A stretch of DNA of 34,101 bases from contig NZ_AWTT01000021.1 of the NCBI RefSeq assembly GCF_000876205.1, forward strand, positions 1-34,101, written 5' to 3'. Of the stretch, positions 22,922-31,565 are shown piece after piece. Source of the stretch: Paucilactobacillus wasatchensis (GTDB lineage: Bacteria > Bacillota > Bacilli > Lactobacillales > Lactobacillaceae). Below the pieces are notes generated by a model. The model ran no database searches and had not been told where the DNA came from. It saw nothing but the letters and a program-made list of their open reading frames with translations. A program made the position numbers and the translations under genes. The stretch's first letter is position 1. Each line of letters begins with the position of its first letter.

Positions 22922-24091
22922 ATGAGTCAACAAAGTAAATCATTAAAAATTTCATTACTCGCGATTTCTTTAATTTTGACATCACCAACAGCCATCACGG
23001 CATCAATCCCGGCAATGCAACATAGCTTTACCTCTATCTCAGAAACTAATATCGAATTTTTAGTCACCGCTCCATCATTTTTCATGGTACTGGGTATCTT
23101 AATTAGTCCAATTTTGGTTAAATATTTGCGTGAAAAAAACACAGTATTATTGGGCTTAATTATTGCTGGGATTAGTGGTACGTTACCGGTATTTACTGAT
23201 AACTATTCAGCTGTTTTGGCGACTCGGATCCTCTTAGGTCTAGGACTTGGCATCTATAATTCATTGGCTGTATCTATGATTTCACTATTCTTTCAGCCAC
23301 CAGAGTCAGTTCGATTAATCGGTTTTCAAAATTCATTTCAAAATTTTGGTTCGGCCATTATGACCCTGATCGCCGGCTATTTACTGTTATTCAACTGGCA
23401 TTTGTCATTTGGCATTTATGCATTAGCGTTTGTACTAGCAATCATGTTTTATTCTTTTGTTCCGGACACCCAAAGAATGCCGCACCTGTATAAAACGCGC
23501 AGAAAAAATACATCTAACTTTAGTTTTTCGTTTGGTCTATTTAGTGCAGTCATTGGAATGTTCACCTGCATGATTTTTTATACCGGAATCACGCTTAAGT
23601 TCACACCGCTGATGGAACTGCGTAACTTGGCCACGCCAACGCAATCCAGCGTAACACTGACTGTCATGCTAATTGTGAGTGGCATCAGTGCGTTGGCCTT
23701 CGATCGGTTAAGCCTACTTTTTAAGCAAAATATATTACTCTTCGCCTTATTTTTATTGGGCAGTGGCTATTTCTTGATTACTTTTAGTAATAATTTTGTT
23801 TTTGCCTCGTTAGGACTAATTATAAGTGGTGTCTCATTTTCTATTTACGGGCCATACTTTTTTTCCAAAACGGCGGCACTAAAAAATTGCACCCCAGAAA
23901 TAAGTGCAATTTTGCTACTAGTCGGTGCCAATGTTGGTAATTTTGTGACACCATTCATGTTCAAATTATTTGGTACCCTTGCCAATTATTCTTTAACCGC
24001 TGAATTGATTATCAGCTCGATTATTATAACCGTGATCTTCTTGAGTTACATCGGTATCTTAAAGTCAAAGCTGTTCCTTAAATCAGACTAA
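22922..24091 (+). CDS. MFS transporter, substrate unknown
   Basis: 389 residues with 12 hydrophobic segments and the 12-helix MFS pattern. The N-terminus SLKISLLAISLILTSPTAITASIPAMQHSF resembles the CynX/YycB-like or multidrug-like branch. The loop after helix 2 (PILVKYLREKNTVLLG) stands where the MFS GxxxDRxGRR motif is expected and is degenerate. ARILLGLGLGIYNSL fits helix 4. The ATG follows AGGGTGGTAATTTAAT. It lies between rpiR and the convergent isomerase gene; the two stop codons are only 2 bp apart. Its place in a sugar-acid region suggests an organic substrate of that pathway, but nothing in the sequence proves it. Confidence 0.8.
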   Translation: MSQQSKSLKISLLAISLILTSPTAITASIPAMQHSFTSISETNIEFLVTAPSFFMVLGILISPILVKYLREKNTVLLGLIIAGISGTLPVFTDNYSAVLATRILLGLGLGIYNSLAVSMISLFFQPPESVRLIGFQNSFQNFGSAIMTLIAGYLLLFNWHLSFGIYALAFVLAIMFYSFVPDTQRMPHLYKTRRKNTSNFSFSFGLFSAVIGMFTCMIFYTGITLKFTPLMELRNLATPTQSSVTLTVMLIVSGISALAFDRLSLLFKQNILLFALFLLGSGYFLITFSNNFVFASLGLIISGVSFSIYGPYFFSKTAALKNCTPEISAILLLVGANVGNFVTPFMFKLFGTLANYSLTAELIISSIIITVIFLSYIGILKSKLFLKSD

Positions 24092-24093
24092 AT

Positions 24094-24942
24094 TTAATTA
24101 GCTGCCACTATTTCTCTCATTTTATCGATTGCTTCATTGACCGTGCCACTTGGCAACTCGTCCATTAGGATCGGGACATTGGGTGCTAGATTAGTGACCG
24201 TCTTTATTGCCTCATGCAACGGAGCAAGTCCCATGCCTGGCACAACAATCTTAATTAAACCTTGCTCATCGAAAACATAATCCTTTAAATGAACAGCAAC
24301 GATTTTATCACCAAATGCCGCAAACGCTTCTTTGATGATCTCAATTTCGTCAGTGTTCTTACCATGATAAACCAGACTAGCTGGATCGAGTAATACGTTC
24401 AGATTCGGGCTGGCAATGTTAGCCAGTACCCGCTTAGTAGTCGCAATCGAATAAATTGGATGATTAAGCCCCGGTTCAATCGCAAAATCAATGTCATTTT
24501 GTTCTGCTGCTGGCATAATTTGCCTAATTGATTCCAGCACTGCCTGGAACGGTTGCTCTGTAAAATTATCAGTTGTAAATTTAAAAGACGGATCGATGCT
24601 ACCAGTCTCAGTTGCCACCACACTAGCACCAATCGCGCCAGCACGAGCCAGATACCCCTTTACTCGCTGCAATAACTGTTGCCGTAATACCTCATCAGGA
24701 TGAATTAAATTAATATAGCAGCCCAACACCGCTACTTTAACATTATGAGTCGTAGCGGCTTTATTAATCTCTTTAGCTAGCGTTTCAGTTATTTGTTCAC
24801 CATTATTAGTCAATGCTGGAAATGATTTCGCTGGTGCAAGTTGCACCTGCTGAACACTTAATCTTGCTAGTTCAGCAAATAAATCATCCGGTTTATTTAA
24901 AATATTAATATCATGTGCTCTGATCCCGATTGTTACGTTCAT
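24094..24942 (-). CDS. Sugar phosphate isomerase/epimerase family TIM barrel
   Basis: 283 residues of the AP-endonuclease-2-like TIM-barrel family, which includes IolE, hydroxypyruvate isomerase and ketose 3-epimerases. The four expected metal ligands can be placed: Glu in DFAIEPGLNH, Asp in VLLDPASLVYHG, His in IVAVHLKDYVFD, and Glu in LMDELPSG. The ATG at 24942 is chosen over an upstream start that overlaps the symporter; GGAGG lies 11 nt before it and the protein then begins MNVTIGIRAHD, as usual for the family. It is the last gene of the GH105-symporter operon (37-nt gap). A role in isomerising the uronate or ketose released by GH105 is likely; the exact reaction is not recognisable. Confidence 0.82.
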   Translation of the reverse strand: MNVTIGIRAHDINILNKPDDLFAELARLSVQQVQLAPAKSFPALTNNGEQITETLAKEINKAATTHNVKVAVLGCYINLIHPDEVLRQQLLQRVKGYLARAGAIGASVVATETGSIDPSFKFTTDNFTEQPFQAVLESIRQIMPAAEQNDIDFAIEPGLNHPIYSIATTKRVLANIASPNLNVLLDPASLVYHGKNTDEIEIIKEAFAAFGDKIVAVHLKDYVFDEQGLIKIVVPGMGLAPLHEAIKTVTNLAPNVPILMDELPSGTVNEAIDKMREIVAAN

Positions 24943-24979
24943 ATGTTCTTGTGCCTCCGTGATGTTTGATTTTTTAAAT

Positions 24980-26389
24980 TTATATAGCAAAGTTTTCTTT
25001 TGTTTTGCTCTTATTTAATGGATACCAGAACAATAGGATTAATGCCGCAACCCCACAGCAAACTGCTGGTAACAATGTTGCTAACATGTAGATTCGATTA
25101 ACAACTGCTGCTGATGACTGATAACCAATAAAGGCTAACATGAAACCACCAATACCACCTGCTAGTGCTTGCCCACATTTACGGGCAAATGAATTCAATC
25201 CATATACCGTACCATCTTCACGTAGTCCGGTCAGCACTTGATGATAGTCGATAACATCCGTAATGAATGCCCAAACCATTAAGTTAAACAATCCGGCTCC
25301 TAACGTTGCAATGAATAACAGTGCCAAGAACAACCATTCATTGTGCGTGTGGATAATAAACATAAAGATATATAGTGCCGTGGCAACAAATAGTGCGGTA
25401 ATAGATGCTTCTTTTTTACCAAATTTGTTAGTTAAATATGTGGCAAATGGTGCCAGTAAGATCACGGTTGCGTACGTAAACACCATGGCAACCGACATTG
25501 CGGCGGCGCTCTTGAAGTAGTCATTGAACAAATAAGTGGTCGTTGTACCGGCTAGAATTTGGTTAATAACTAATAGCACATCGGCGAAAACTAACGCAAT
25601 TAAGGCACCATTTTTACCGATTCCTTTGAGGATAGTTGAAATCTTAATGTTTTCACTCTTCTCAACTTGAACTCGTTCGTAAGTCATGTGATACGTGAAT
25701 AAGTATGAAATAAATGCTAATGCAACACAGACAATGGCAATGATGAAGAAGTGGCTACCTGAAACAATCTTTTTGCCGGCAGCTGTGTGGGCATACATAA
25801 AAATCGGAATGAAGAATCCTGTTAACCCACCACCAAGTGCAGAGCCCACACTTCTGAATGTTGATAGCGAAGTTCGATCGTCGGGATTCGAACTGATTGC
25901 TGATGCCATTGAGCCATAAGGAATGTTAATAGAAGATTGAAAGATCCCGTAGAAAATGTAGGTCAGGAAAATATAAACTAATTTAACCGGCATCGAAAAT
26001 GCGTTGACTGCTGGAATAAACAATAGAATCGTGGCAAATAAGAATGGGTATTTCATTCGCTTAATCCAAGGTCGGAACCGGCCTTCAGATGTTAGTTTAG
26101 CTGTATCAGTTAATCGTCCTACTGTAATATCTGCAAACGCATCAATAAACCGAGCTAGCAGGAACAGTGTCCCAACAGCGGCACCAGAAATACCTAAAAC
26201 GTTCGTATAATAAATCATCAAAAATGAATTAACTAGCCCTAATACAAAACAATTACCTAAATCACCAAACGCATAACCAATTTTATCTTTCCAACCAAAT
26301 GGGCGATCACTACGAATAACTTTTTGTGTGTCTTGTCCCTGTTCTTCTGCCGTTTCGTTAGAGTTTGGAACTTCTGCTGTGACTTTCAT
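24980..26389 (-). CDS. GPH-family glycoside/uronide:cation symporter
   Basis: 469-residue MelB/UidB/YicJ-like symporter with about 12 membrane helices. Features: GWKDKIGYAFGDLGNCFVLG (N-terminal family motif), FLLARFIDAFADITVGRLTDTAKLTSEGRFRPWI (helix 2 Asp residues and cytoplasmic loop), INIPYGSMASAISSNPDDRTSLSTFRSVGSALGG (central conserved loop) and a C-terminal DVIDYHQVLTGLREDGTVYGLNSFARKCGQALAGG, a strong GPH signature. The start is the ATG at 26389: the upstream in-frame ATG contains the GGAGG ribosome binding site. It lies between GH105 (24 nt upstream) and the isomerase, so it probably imports the unsaturated disaccharide cleaved by GH105. Confidence 0.93.
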   Translation of the reverse strand: MKVTAEVPNSNETAEEQGQDTQKVIRSDRPFGWKDKIGYAFGDLGNCFVLGLVNSFLMIYYTNVLGISGAAVGTLFLLARFIDAFADITVGRLTDTAKLTSEGRFRPWIKRMKYPFLFATILLFIPAVNAFSMPVKLVYIFLTYIFYGIFQSSINIPYGSMASAISSNPDDRTSLSTFRSVGSALGGGLTGFFIPIFMYAHTAAGKKIVSGSHFFIIAIVCVALAFISYLFTYHMTYERVQVEKSENIKISTILKGIGKNGALIALVFADVLLVINQILAGTTTTYLFNDYFKSAAAMSVAMVFTYATVILLAPFATYLTNKFGKKEASITALFVATALYIFMFIIHTHNEWLFLALLFIATLGAGLFNLMVWAFITDVIDYHQVLTGLREDGTVYGLNSFARKCGQALAGGIGGFMLAFIGYQSSAAVVNRIYMLATLLPAVCCGVAALILLFWYPLNKSKTKENFAI

Positions 26390-26413
26390 AATATAAGCCT
26401 CCATAAGACCAAT

Positions 26414-27514
26414 TTATTTCTGTTTTAACTCTTTCAGATATTCGATTAATGCCAACGCTGCCATCGACTGACCATATGGCATTGTTGAGATTTTAATTTG
26501 TTTATAAAATTCGGCATTCGCTCCCATTGGAGTTCCTGCGGATACTTTTGCTAAGGAACCGTCTTCACGGATATTATCAAATAATGCCGTCAGGCCCATT
26601 AAACCGGTTTGTAAGTATCGCTTGTCCAAATATCCCTCGGCGACCCCCTTTAAGATGCCGTATGTGAATCCGGCAGTTGCCGAACCTTCTAGGTATGAGG
26701 TTGGATCATCAATTACCGTATGCCATAATCCGGAATCATCTTGCAATTTGGCTAATGTATCGACTTGCTGTGTTAAGCTTTCGTCCAAGAACTTGTATGT
26801 TTCGTCGTCTTTAGATAAATGCAGTAAACTAAATAATTCTGGAATGGCGATCGTAATCCACGAGTTTCCTCTGCCCCAGAAAACAGAGCCAAAATTGTTT
26901 GATTCTTTGAACGTCCAGCCGTGATACCACAGACCTGTTTGTTTATCTTGTAAATACTTGATGTGAACCATAAACTGAAATTTAGCTTCTTTGATGTAGT
27001 CATCGCGTTTGAGTACTAACCCTAACTTAGCCAATGGAATCACACTCATCATCAGTGTGTCGTCCCACATTTCCTCTGGATTTAGATCACCAAACGTCAC
27101 GTGTTGCAACCCACCACTATGGGTTCGAATGGCATCATTGAATAGCCATTCACCCCATTCTTGTAAAATTGGTAAGTAGCTTTCATTATTAGTAATTTCA
27201 TACAGGTCTGCCAAAGTAGCCATTTGAACCATTGTGTTGATATTTTTTTCGGGTTGTTTTGGTAATTCTTCAGTAAACCAATCGATAATTTGCTGCAGAA
27301 TTTTTGGTTCGTGGGTAATCTGATAGTATTGCATCATGCCATATAGTCCCACGCCAGATGTCCATTCCCAAAAATGAAAACTTTTATTATCGATAATGGA
27401 ACCATCGGCCACTTTGATTGAAAATTCACCAGTCGGATCAGATAAATGAACTAAATTATCGATAAGTTTTTCAATTGTTGCCTGAACCTCAGTTGCACTA
27501 CGAATTTGCGCCAA
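26414..27514 (-). CDS. GH105 unsaturated glucuronyl/rhamnogalacturonyl hydrolase
   Basis: Hydrolyses the 4-deoxy-4,5-unsaturated uronic acid from the non-reducing end of oligosaccharides made by polysaccharide lyases (YteR/YesR type). 366 residues, normal for the family, with an (alpha/alpha)6 barrel. Visible motifs: FHFWEWTSGVGLYGMMQYY, the catalytic Asp in EMWDDTLMMSVIPLAKLG, GLWYHGW, FWGRGNSWITIAIPE, and SATAGFTYGILKG. There is no signal peptide, so it works in the cytoplasm after import by the adjacent symporter. The start is TTG at 27514 with GGAGAGGAAG about 9 nt upstream; no ATG fits. It heads a three-gene operon with its own promoter and is divergent from the AraC regulator. Rhamnogalacturonan-derived substrate is likely given the rhamnosidase in the window. 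Confidence 0.9.
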   Translation of the reverse strand: MAQIRSATEVQATIEKLIDNLVHLSDPTGEFSIKVADGSIIDNKSFHFWEWTSGVGLYGMMQYYQITHEPKILQQIIDWFTEELPKQPEKNINTMVQMATLADLYEITNNESYLPILQEWGEWLFNDAIRTHSGGLQHVTFGDLNPEEMWDDTLMMSVIPLAKLGLVLKRDDYIKEAKFQFMVHIKYLQDKQTGLWYHGWTFKESNNFGSVFWGRGNSWITIAIPELFSLLHLSKDDETYKFLDESLTQQVDTLAKLQDDSGLWHTVIDDPTSYLEGSATAGFTYGILKGVAEGYLDKRYLQTGLMGLTALFDNIREDGSLAKVSAGTPMGANAEFYKQIKISTMPYGQSMAALALIEYLKELKQK

Positions 27515-27537
27515 AATAATCTTCCTCTCCTACTAAA

Positions 27538-27566
27538 ATTAAATAATTCACAAAATTGATTCTCAA
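27538..27566 (-). promoter_or_regulatory. Promoter of the GH105 operon
   Basis: -35 TTGAGA (27566-27561, 5/6), 17-nt spacer, -10 TTTAAT (27543-27538, 5/6). A cre-like sequence directly upstream (27568-27581, 12/14 on the minus strand: TGTAAGCGATTTAG) suggests catabolite control. Confidence 0.6.
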
Positions 27567-27659
27567 GCTAAATCGCTTACAATTTAATTTAACAATGTTA
27601 TACTTTTCACATCAATACATATTATTAAGTACTTTAGTACCAAAAATACAGGTGGTTAA

Positions 27660-28649
27660 ATGACAAAATTAGATGATCTATTGTTTAAGTTAACGTCAAT
27701 TGAGGAAAAACAACAAACTAGCGTTGAGTTTGTGCAGGATTTACCAGAAGAAACTCGTACAGCGGAAACTGGCTTTTTTGAGTTAGAAGATAAATACTTT
27801 TTTCACAACCACGATGTCTTCATCAGCAAGCATAATCGCTTCGCCAATTATCCGCAGCATTCGCATCAATTTTTGGAAATGAATTATATGTACTCAGGCA
27901 GTTGTACCCAAATTATTGATGGCAAGAATATTACCCTCAAAAAAGGTGATATCCTGCTAATGGATGTTGGCAGTCAGCATTCAATCAAGGCGCTTGGCAC
28001 CAATGATATCTTGCTAAATATTTTATTTCAGAATCAATCTGTTAATCTGTCATGGCTAGAAAAAATGAAGGGATCTTCAAGCATTGCCTTTCAAGTCTTA
28101 TCTCAATTAACCGAATCAAACGAACAAAATAATCGCCACGCTATTTTCCACACGACTTCAAAAAGCGATATTCAGCAAATGGTTTTAAAAATATTAAACG
28201 AATATTTCTTTCCGCGTGAATTTTCGAATGCATTAATCAGCAACCTTCTACCAATTTTGTTAATTGATCTAATTCGGGAATATAAAATGGAAATGTTACC
28301 GATTCCTTCACTAGAGAACAACGAAACCATGAAAAAGATTCTTAAAACAGTGGAAGTCAAGTACGCAACTACGTCTCTGACCAAAATTGCAGCAGAATAT
28401 TCGTATAATAAAAATTACTTAAGCAACTTAATTAAGCAAAAAACCGGATTAACTTTCACCCAACTTCTTAACCGGCAAAAATTAATGAAGGCCCACCAAT
28501 TGATTTTATCCACCAGCTTTTCGATCTCCAAAATTATTGATATGGTTGGCTTTTCCAACCATACTTATTTTTACCAACAGTATAAGGACCAGTACTACGA
28601 ATTACCAAACGCAACCAGATTGTCCAACCCAACCTTTATCCCCAATTAG
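27660..28649 (+). CDS. AraC family transcriptional regulator
   Basis: 329 residues: an N-terminal cupin-like sensing domain (about 50-130; FANYPQHSHQFLEMNYMYSG, IDGKNITLKKGDILLMDVGSQHS) and a C-terminal double helix-turn-helix (about 225-325; SLTKIAAEYSYNKNYLSNLIKQKTGLTFTQLLNRQKLMKAHQLI and IIDMVGFSNHTYFYQQYKDQY). The domain order is that of RhaS/YesS-like activators. The ATG follows AGGTGGTTAA. It is divergent from the GH105 operon with 145 bp between the starts and is probably its activator, sensing an oligosaccharide or uronate. An inverted repeat GTAC-TTTA-GTAC (27629-27640) precedes it. Confidence 0.92.
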   Translation: MTKLDDLLFKLTSIEEKQQTSVEFVQDLPEETRTAETGFFELEDKYFFHNHDVFISKHNRFANYPQHSHQFLEMNYMYSGSCTQIIDGKNITLKKGDILLMDVGSQHSIKALGTNDILLNILFQNQSVNLSWLEKMKGSSSIAFQVLSQLTESNEQNNRHAIFHTTSKSDIQQMVLKILNEYFFPREFSNALISNLLPILLIDLIREYKMEMLPIPSLENNETMKKILKTVEVKYATTSLTKIAAEYSYNKNYLSNLIKQKTGLTFTQLLNRQKLMKAHQLILSTSFSISKIIDMVGFSNHTYFYQQYKDQYYELPNATRLSNPTFIPN

Positions 28650-28656
28650 AGCTAAT

Positions 28657-28696
28657 AAAAAGCGCATTCCGAACCATCTCGGAACACGCTTTTTTA
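28657..28696. terminator. Bidirectional terminator between araC-type gene and dehydrogenase operon
   Basis: AAAAAGCG-CA-TTCCGA and TCGGAA-CA-CGCTTTTTT form a long stem with T-runs on both strands, serving both converging genes. Confidence 0.88.
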
Positions 28697-28713
28697 TTAT
28701 TTCTTATCTATTT

Positions 28714-29706
28714 TTAAACTGTCTGCGTCAATTCACGCACAAGTGGCTTGCCGTTAGCCAAATTGGCCACATCAGAAACACACTTTTCACCCATGCCATG
28801 AAGACATTCGTAAGTGTAAGCAGAAGTATGTGGCGTGATTAGAAAATGTTGATCCTGCAAAAATGGGTGATCTGCACGAACTGGTTCAACTTCCATTGTA
28901 TCAGCAGCGTAGCCAGACACTTTGCCGCTCTTAACGGCGGCCAGCATTGCCTGTTCGTCAATTAAAGCGCCGCGAGCATGGTTGACAAAGTAAACCCCAT
29001 CTTTAGCTTTTTTAAGAGCGTCTGCATTAATCAAATGATAATCGCCATCGTTTAGGGATGCATTTAATGAGATGTAGTCACATTGGGCTAGTAATTCATC
29101 TAACTCCACCCGTTGCACCTTCGGATTTTCATCAAACCAGCCTGCAGCAGCATGTGGCTCTGGGTCGGTAATCATTACCTTGCCGCCAAAGAACTGGAAC
29201 AATTCCGCAACCCGGCTACCAATATTACCACAGCCGATTACACCAAAAGTCTTAGAACTAAATTCATGGCCCATAAATTCAGCACGGTCTTCATACCGGT
29301 CCGCTTTGATGCGGTTAGATGACGGCGCAGCTTGGCGTACTACGGCCATCAAGTTAGTTAATGCATTTTCAGCCACCGAGTTACGTTCAACCAATGGCGG
29401 TACAATTGTAACTTTGGTCCCATGCTTCTTAGCAGCAGCTAAGTCAATGTTGTTATACCCAATTCCATGACGTGAAATCAACAATAGCTCATCTTTATTA
29501 TCAAAAAAATCGGCTTTGAAAAATGGTGTCACACTTGAGACAATCACATTGTAACCATGTAATTTCTCGGCCAGTTCTGGACCGGCAATGTTAGGATCAA
29601 CCATAAACCGATCCACTGTTCCAATTGCTTCCAACTGTTGCCAATGTTCCTTGAACACTTGACCAAAACTACTTGAATTAACTACCGCAATTTTATACTC
29701 TGTCAT
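28714..29706 (-). CDS. D-isomer-specific 2-hydroxyacid dehydrogenase
   Basis: 330-residue NAD(P)-dependent enzyme reducing a 2-keto acid to a D-2-hydroxy acid. The nucleotide-binding domain shows FGVIGCGNIGSRVAELF (GxGxxG) followed by an acidic residue region (MITDPEP, favouring NAD). The catalytic triad is present: Arg in NHARGALID, Glu in DTMEVEP, and His in LITPHTSAYT. ISRHGIGYNNIDLAAAK is the conserved substrate-domain turn. It is 25 nt downstream of the UxuB-like gene and so cotranscribed; the context suggests a sugar-derived keto acid such as a 2-keto-aldonate rather than pyruvate. The ATG at 29706 follows GAGGAAGGTTAGAC. Confidence 0.88.
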   Translation of the reverse strand: MTEYKIAVVNSSSFGQVFKEHWQQLEAIGTVDRFMVDPNIAGPELAEKLHGYNVIVSSVTPFFKADFFDNKDELLLISRHGIGYNNIDLAAAKKHGTKVTIVPPLVERNSVAENALTNLMAVVRQAAPSSNRIKADRYEDRAEFMGHEFSSKTFGVIGCGNIGSRVAELFQFFGGKVMITDPEPHAAAGWFDENPKVQRVELDELLAQCDYISLNASLNDGDYHLINADALKKAKDGVYFVNHARGALIDEQAMLAAVKSGKVSGYAADTMEVEPVRADHPFLQDQHFLITPHTSAYTYECLHGMGEKCVSDVANLANGKPLVRELTQTV

Positions 29707-29731
29707 GTCTAACCTTCCTCTTCTTTAAATA

Positions 29732-31381
29732 TTATTCGTTGACTGATTGTGCCTTAGCTGCCAAAGTCTCATGCAATACAGTTGCAATTGCATCAGTACC
29801 AGCTAACATTTGCTTGAAGTACGCTTCAACTTTGTCACCCAGACCAACCTGGTAAAGATCCATATTGAAAATTGTCTTGTTGCTCAAAATCCCCTTAACA
29901 CCCGCATGAACATCCACTGATGCATCTCCGAGTTTGAAACCAGCAACTTGTGCATGCAGCTCATCAAACATTGGATCTGGACTCGGTTCAAAGGTTGTGC
30001 CCTTATCATTAATTCCCATCAAGTATCGCAACCAAGTGGCAATTACCAATGGAATAAAGTTCAATGACTGTGGGTCACGATTAGAATCATCAACATAGTG
30101 TTGGATGGTAACACCATAACGGACGCTCAATTTTTGTGAGGTATCGGTAGCAATCCGTTGTGGTGTATCAGGGATATATGGGTTAGGCAAACGTTTTGTC
30201 AATAACTCATTAATAAATTGTTGTGGGTTGATTACTTTGGGATCCTTCACAACTGGCAGTCCCTCAACATAACCGATTTGCGTAATTAGTCCAACCAAAT
30301 CTTTATTCTGCATTTCTGCTGCAATTGAATCATACCCCAAAATACTACCATAGATTGCTAAAGCAGTATGGAGTGGATTCAAGCAAGTGGTTACTTTCAT
30401 TTCATCAGCGTCATTAACGGTATCGCGGTCGGTCATAATGACTCCAGCCTTTTCAAACGCCGGACGACCATTAGGAAAGTTATCTTCAACCACGAGATAA
30501 TGTGCTTCTTCAGTGTTAGTGAAGGCAGCAATGTTTGTATGTTTTTTTGAATGAAGAATAGTTGAATCTTCAAAACCATCATTCTTTAAGTCGGTAGCAA
30601 TTTTTTCAGACGGATTAGGTGTGATCCGGTCAATCATTGACAGTGGAAAAGCAACTTTATTGCTGTCAGATAGATAATCAACAAATGCCTGGTTAACGAA
30701 ACCATTTTCCAACCACTTTTTAGCAATGGTCAAGACGCTATTTTTAAGTCGATCACCATTTTGTGAGAAATTATCAGTGCTCATTAATGTCAATGGTGTG
30801 GCGCCGTTTTCAAAACGAGTAAGTAATAAACTTACTAATAACGACATATTATTTTGTGGTTTAGCAGGTCCATTGTTCAAGTCTGCTTCGACTGGTGGGA
30901 AAAATTCACCGGCCCCATTTTGTAGATGATAACCTTTTTCAGTAATCGAGAAGGAAACCACTTGTAAACTTGCTTGTTTAAAAATGGCTTTCAGCTGATC
31001 AAAGCTGGTTGTGTCATTAGCGACAGGTCCTGCAAAAATAGCATCTGCCACTGAAGCGAACAGTTCGCGGTCTTGCGAACCATCAGCTTTTGTCACAACT
31101 CGAACAATTCGTTTATTGTACTTGCCATAAATGTCATTCACAACAGCATCATCATAGGTATCAACGACAATCACACCAGTGTTGCTCTCGCCATTTTCTA
31201 ATAGCCGTTCAGCAATTGATGCATGAAATGCTCGAAACAAGTTACCACCACCAAAGTGAACCCAGTGTGGACTGGCCAATGTTCCCTTTGTCATTGCCGC
31301 TCGATCAAAAGTTGGAACCTTAATGTTGCTTTTTGCAAATGCGTCTTTATTTTGTACATAATCGTCTGTAATCTTAACCAT
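29732..31381 (-). CDS. UxuB-like fructuronate/tagaturonate reductase (mannitol dehydrogenase family)
   Basis: 549 residues of the long-chain polyol/aldonate dehydrogenase family, probably D-mannonate oxidoreductase (fructuronate to mannonate) or a close aldonate relative. Motifs: VHFGGGNLFRAFHASI (N-terminal NAD-binding turn), VEDNFPNGRPAFEKAGV, and KVTTCLNPLHTALAIYG with the K-x5-N-x2-H pattern of the catalytic Lys, Asn and His. It is about 60 residues longer than the Escherichia coli enzyme. The ATG at 31381 is preferred over a GTG 18 nt upstream that lies on the GGAAGGAG ribosome binding site. First gene of a two-gene operon whose promoter carries both a GntR-type operator and a cre site. 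Exact substrate uncertain. Confidence 0.85.
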   Translation of the reverse strand: MVKITDDYVQNKDAFAKSNIKVPTFDRAAMTKGTLASPHWVHFGGGNLFRAFHASIAERLLENGESNTGVIVVDTYDDAVVNDIYGKYNKRIVRVVTKADGSQDRELFASVADAIFAGPVANDTTSFDQLKAIFKQASLQVVSFSITEKGYHLQNGAGEFFPPVEADLNNGPAKPQNNMSLLVSLLLTRFENGATPLTLMSTDNFSQNGDRLKNSVLTIAKKWLENGFVNQAFVDYLSDSNKVAFPLSMIDRITPNPSEKIATDLKNDGFEDSTILHSKKHTNIAAFTNTEEAHYLVVEDNFPNGRPAFEKAGVIMTDRDTVNDADEMKVTTCLNPLHTALAIYGSILGYDSIAAEMQNKDLVGLITQIGYVEGLPVVKDPKVINPQQFINELLTKRLPNPYIPDTPQRIATDTSQKLSVRYGVTIQHYVDDSNRDPQSLNFIPLVIATWLRYLMGINDKGTTFEPSPDPMFDELHAQVAGFKLGDASVDVHAGVKGILSNKTIFNMDLYQVGLGDKVEAYFKQMLAGTDAIATVLHETLAAKAQSVNE

Positions 31382-31425
31382 GTTTGAAACTCCTTCCACC
31401 TATTTTGAAAGTTTACTAGTGATTA

Positions 31426-31440
31426 ACTGATATACTAGTA
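31426..31440. promoter_or_regulatory. GntR-type operator at the UxuB-like gene
   Basis: ACTGATATACTAGTA lies just downstream of the predicted transcription start and matches sites at 3793-3808 and 32354-32368. A further half-site (TACTAGT) is found at 31414-31420. Confidence 0.6.
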
Positions 31441-31444
31441 TGCC

Positions 31445-31458
31445 TGAATACGTTTTCA
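31445..31458 (-). promoter_or_regulatory. cre site at the UxuB-like promoter
   Basis: TGAATACGTTTTCA (plus strand) matches TGWAANCGNTNWCA at 13 of 14 positions. It covers the region from the -10 box to the transcription start, a classic repression position. Confidence 0.65.
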
Positions 31459-31485
31459 GTTTATCACATTTTCACAAACTGTCAA
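31458..31485 (-). promoter_or_regulatory. Promoter of the UxuB-like operon
   Basis: Perfect -35 TTGACA (31485-31480), 16-nt spacer, -10 TAAACT (31463-31458, 4/6). Confidence 0.65.
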
Positions 31486-31565
31486 CGTTATTTTAACCAC
31501 CAAAGTTATTAATGTAATGGTTCAATTAATGTTTATTAGAAATAATAACTGCTAATTTCACAAAT

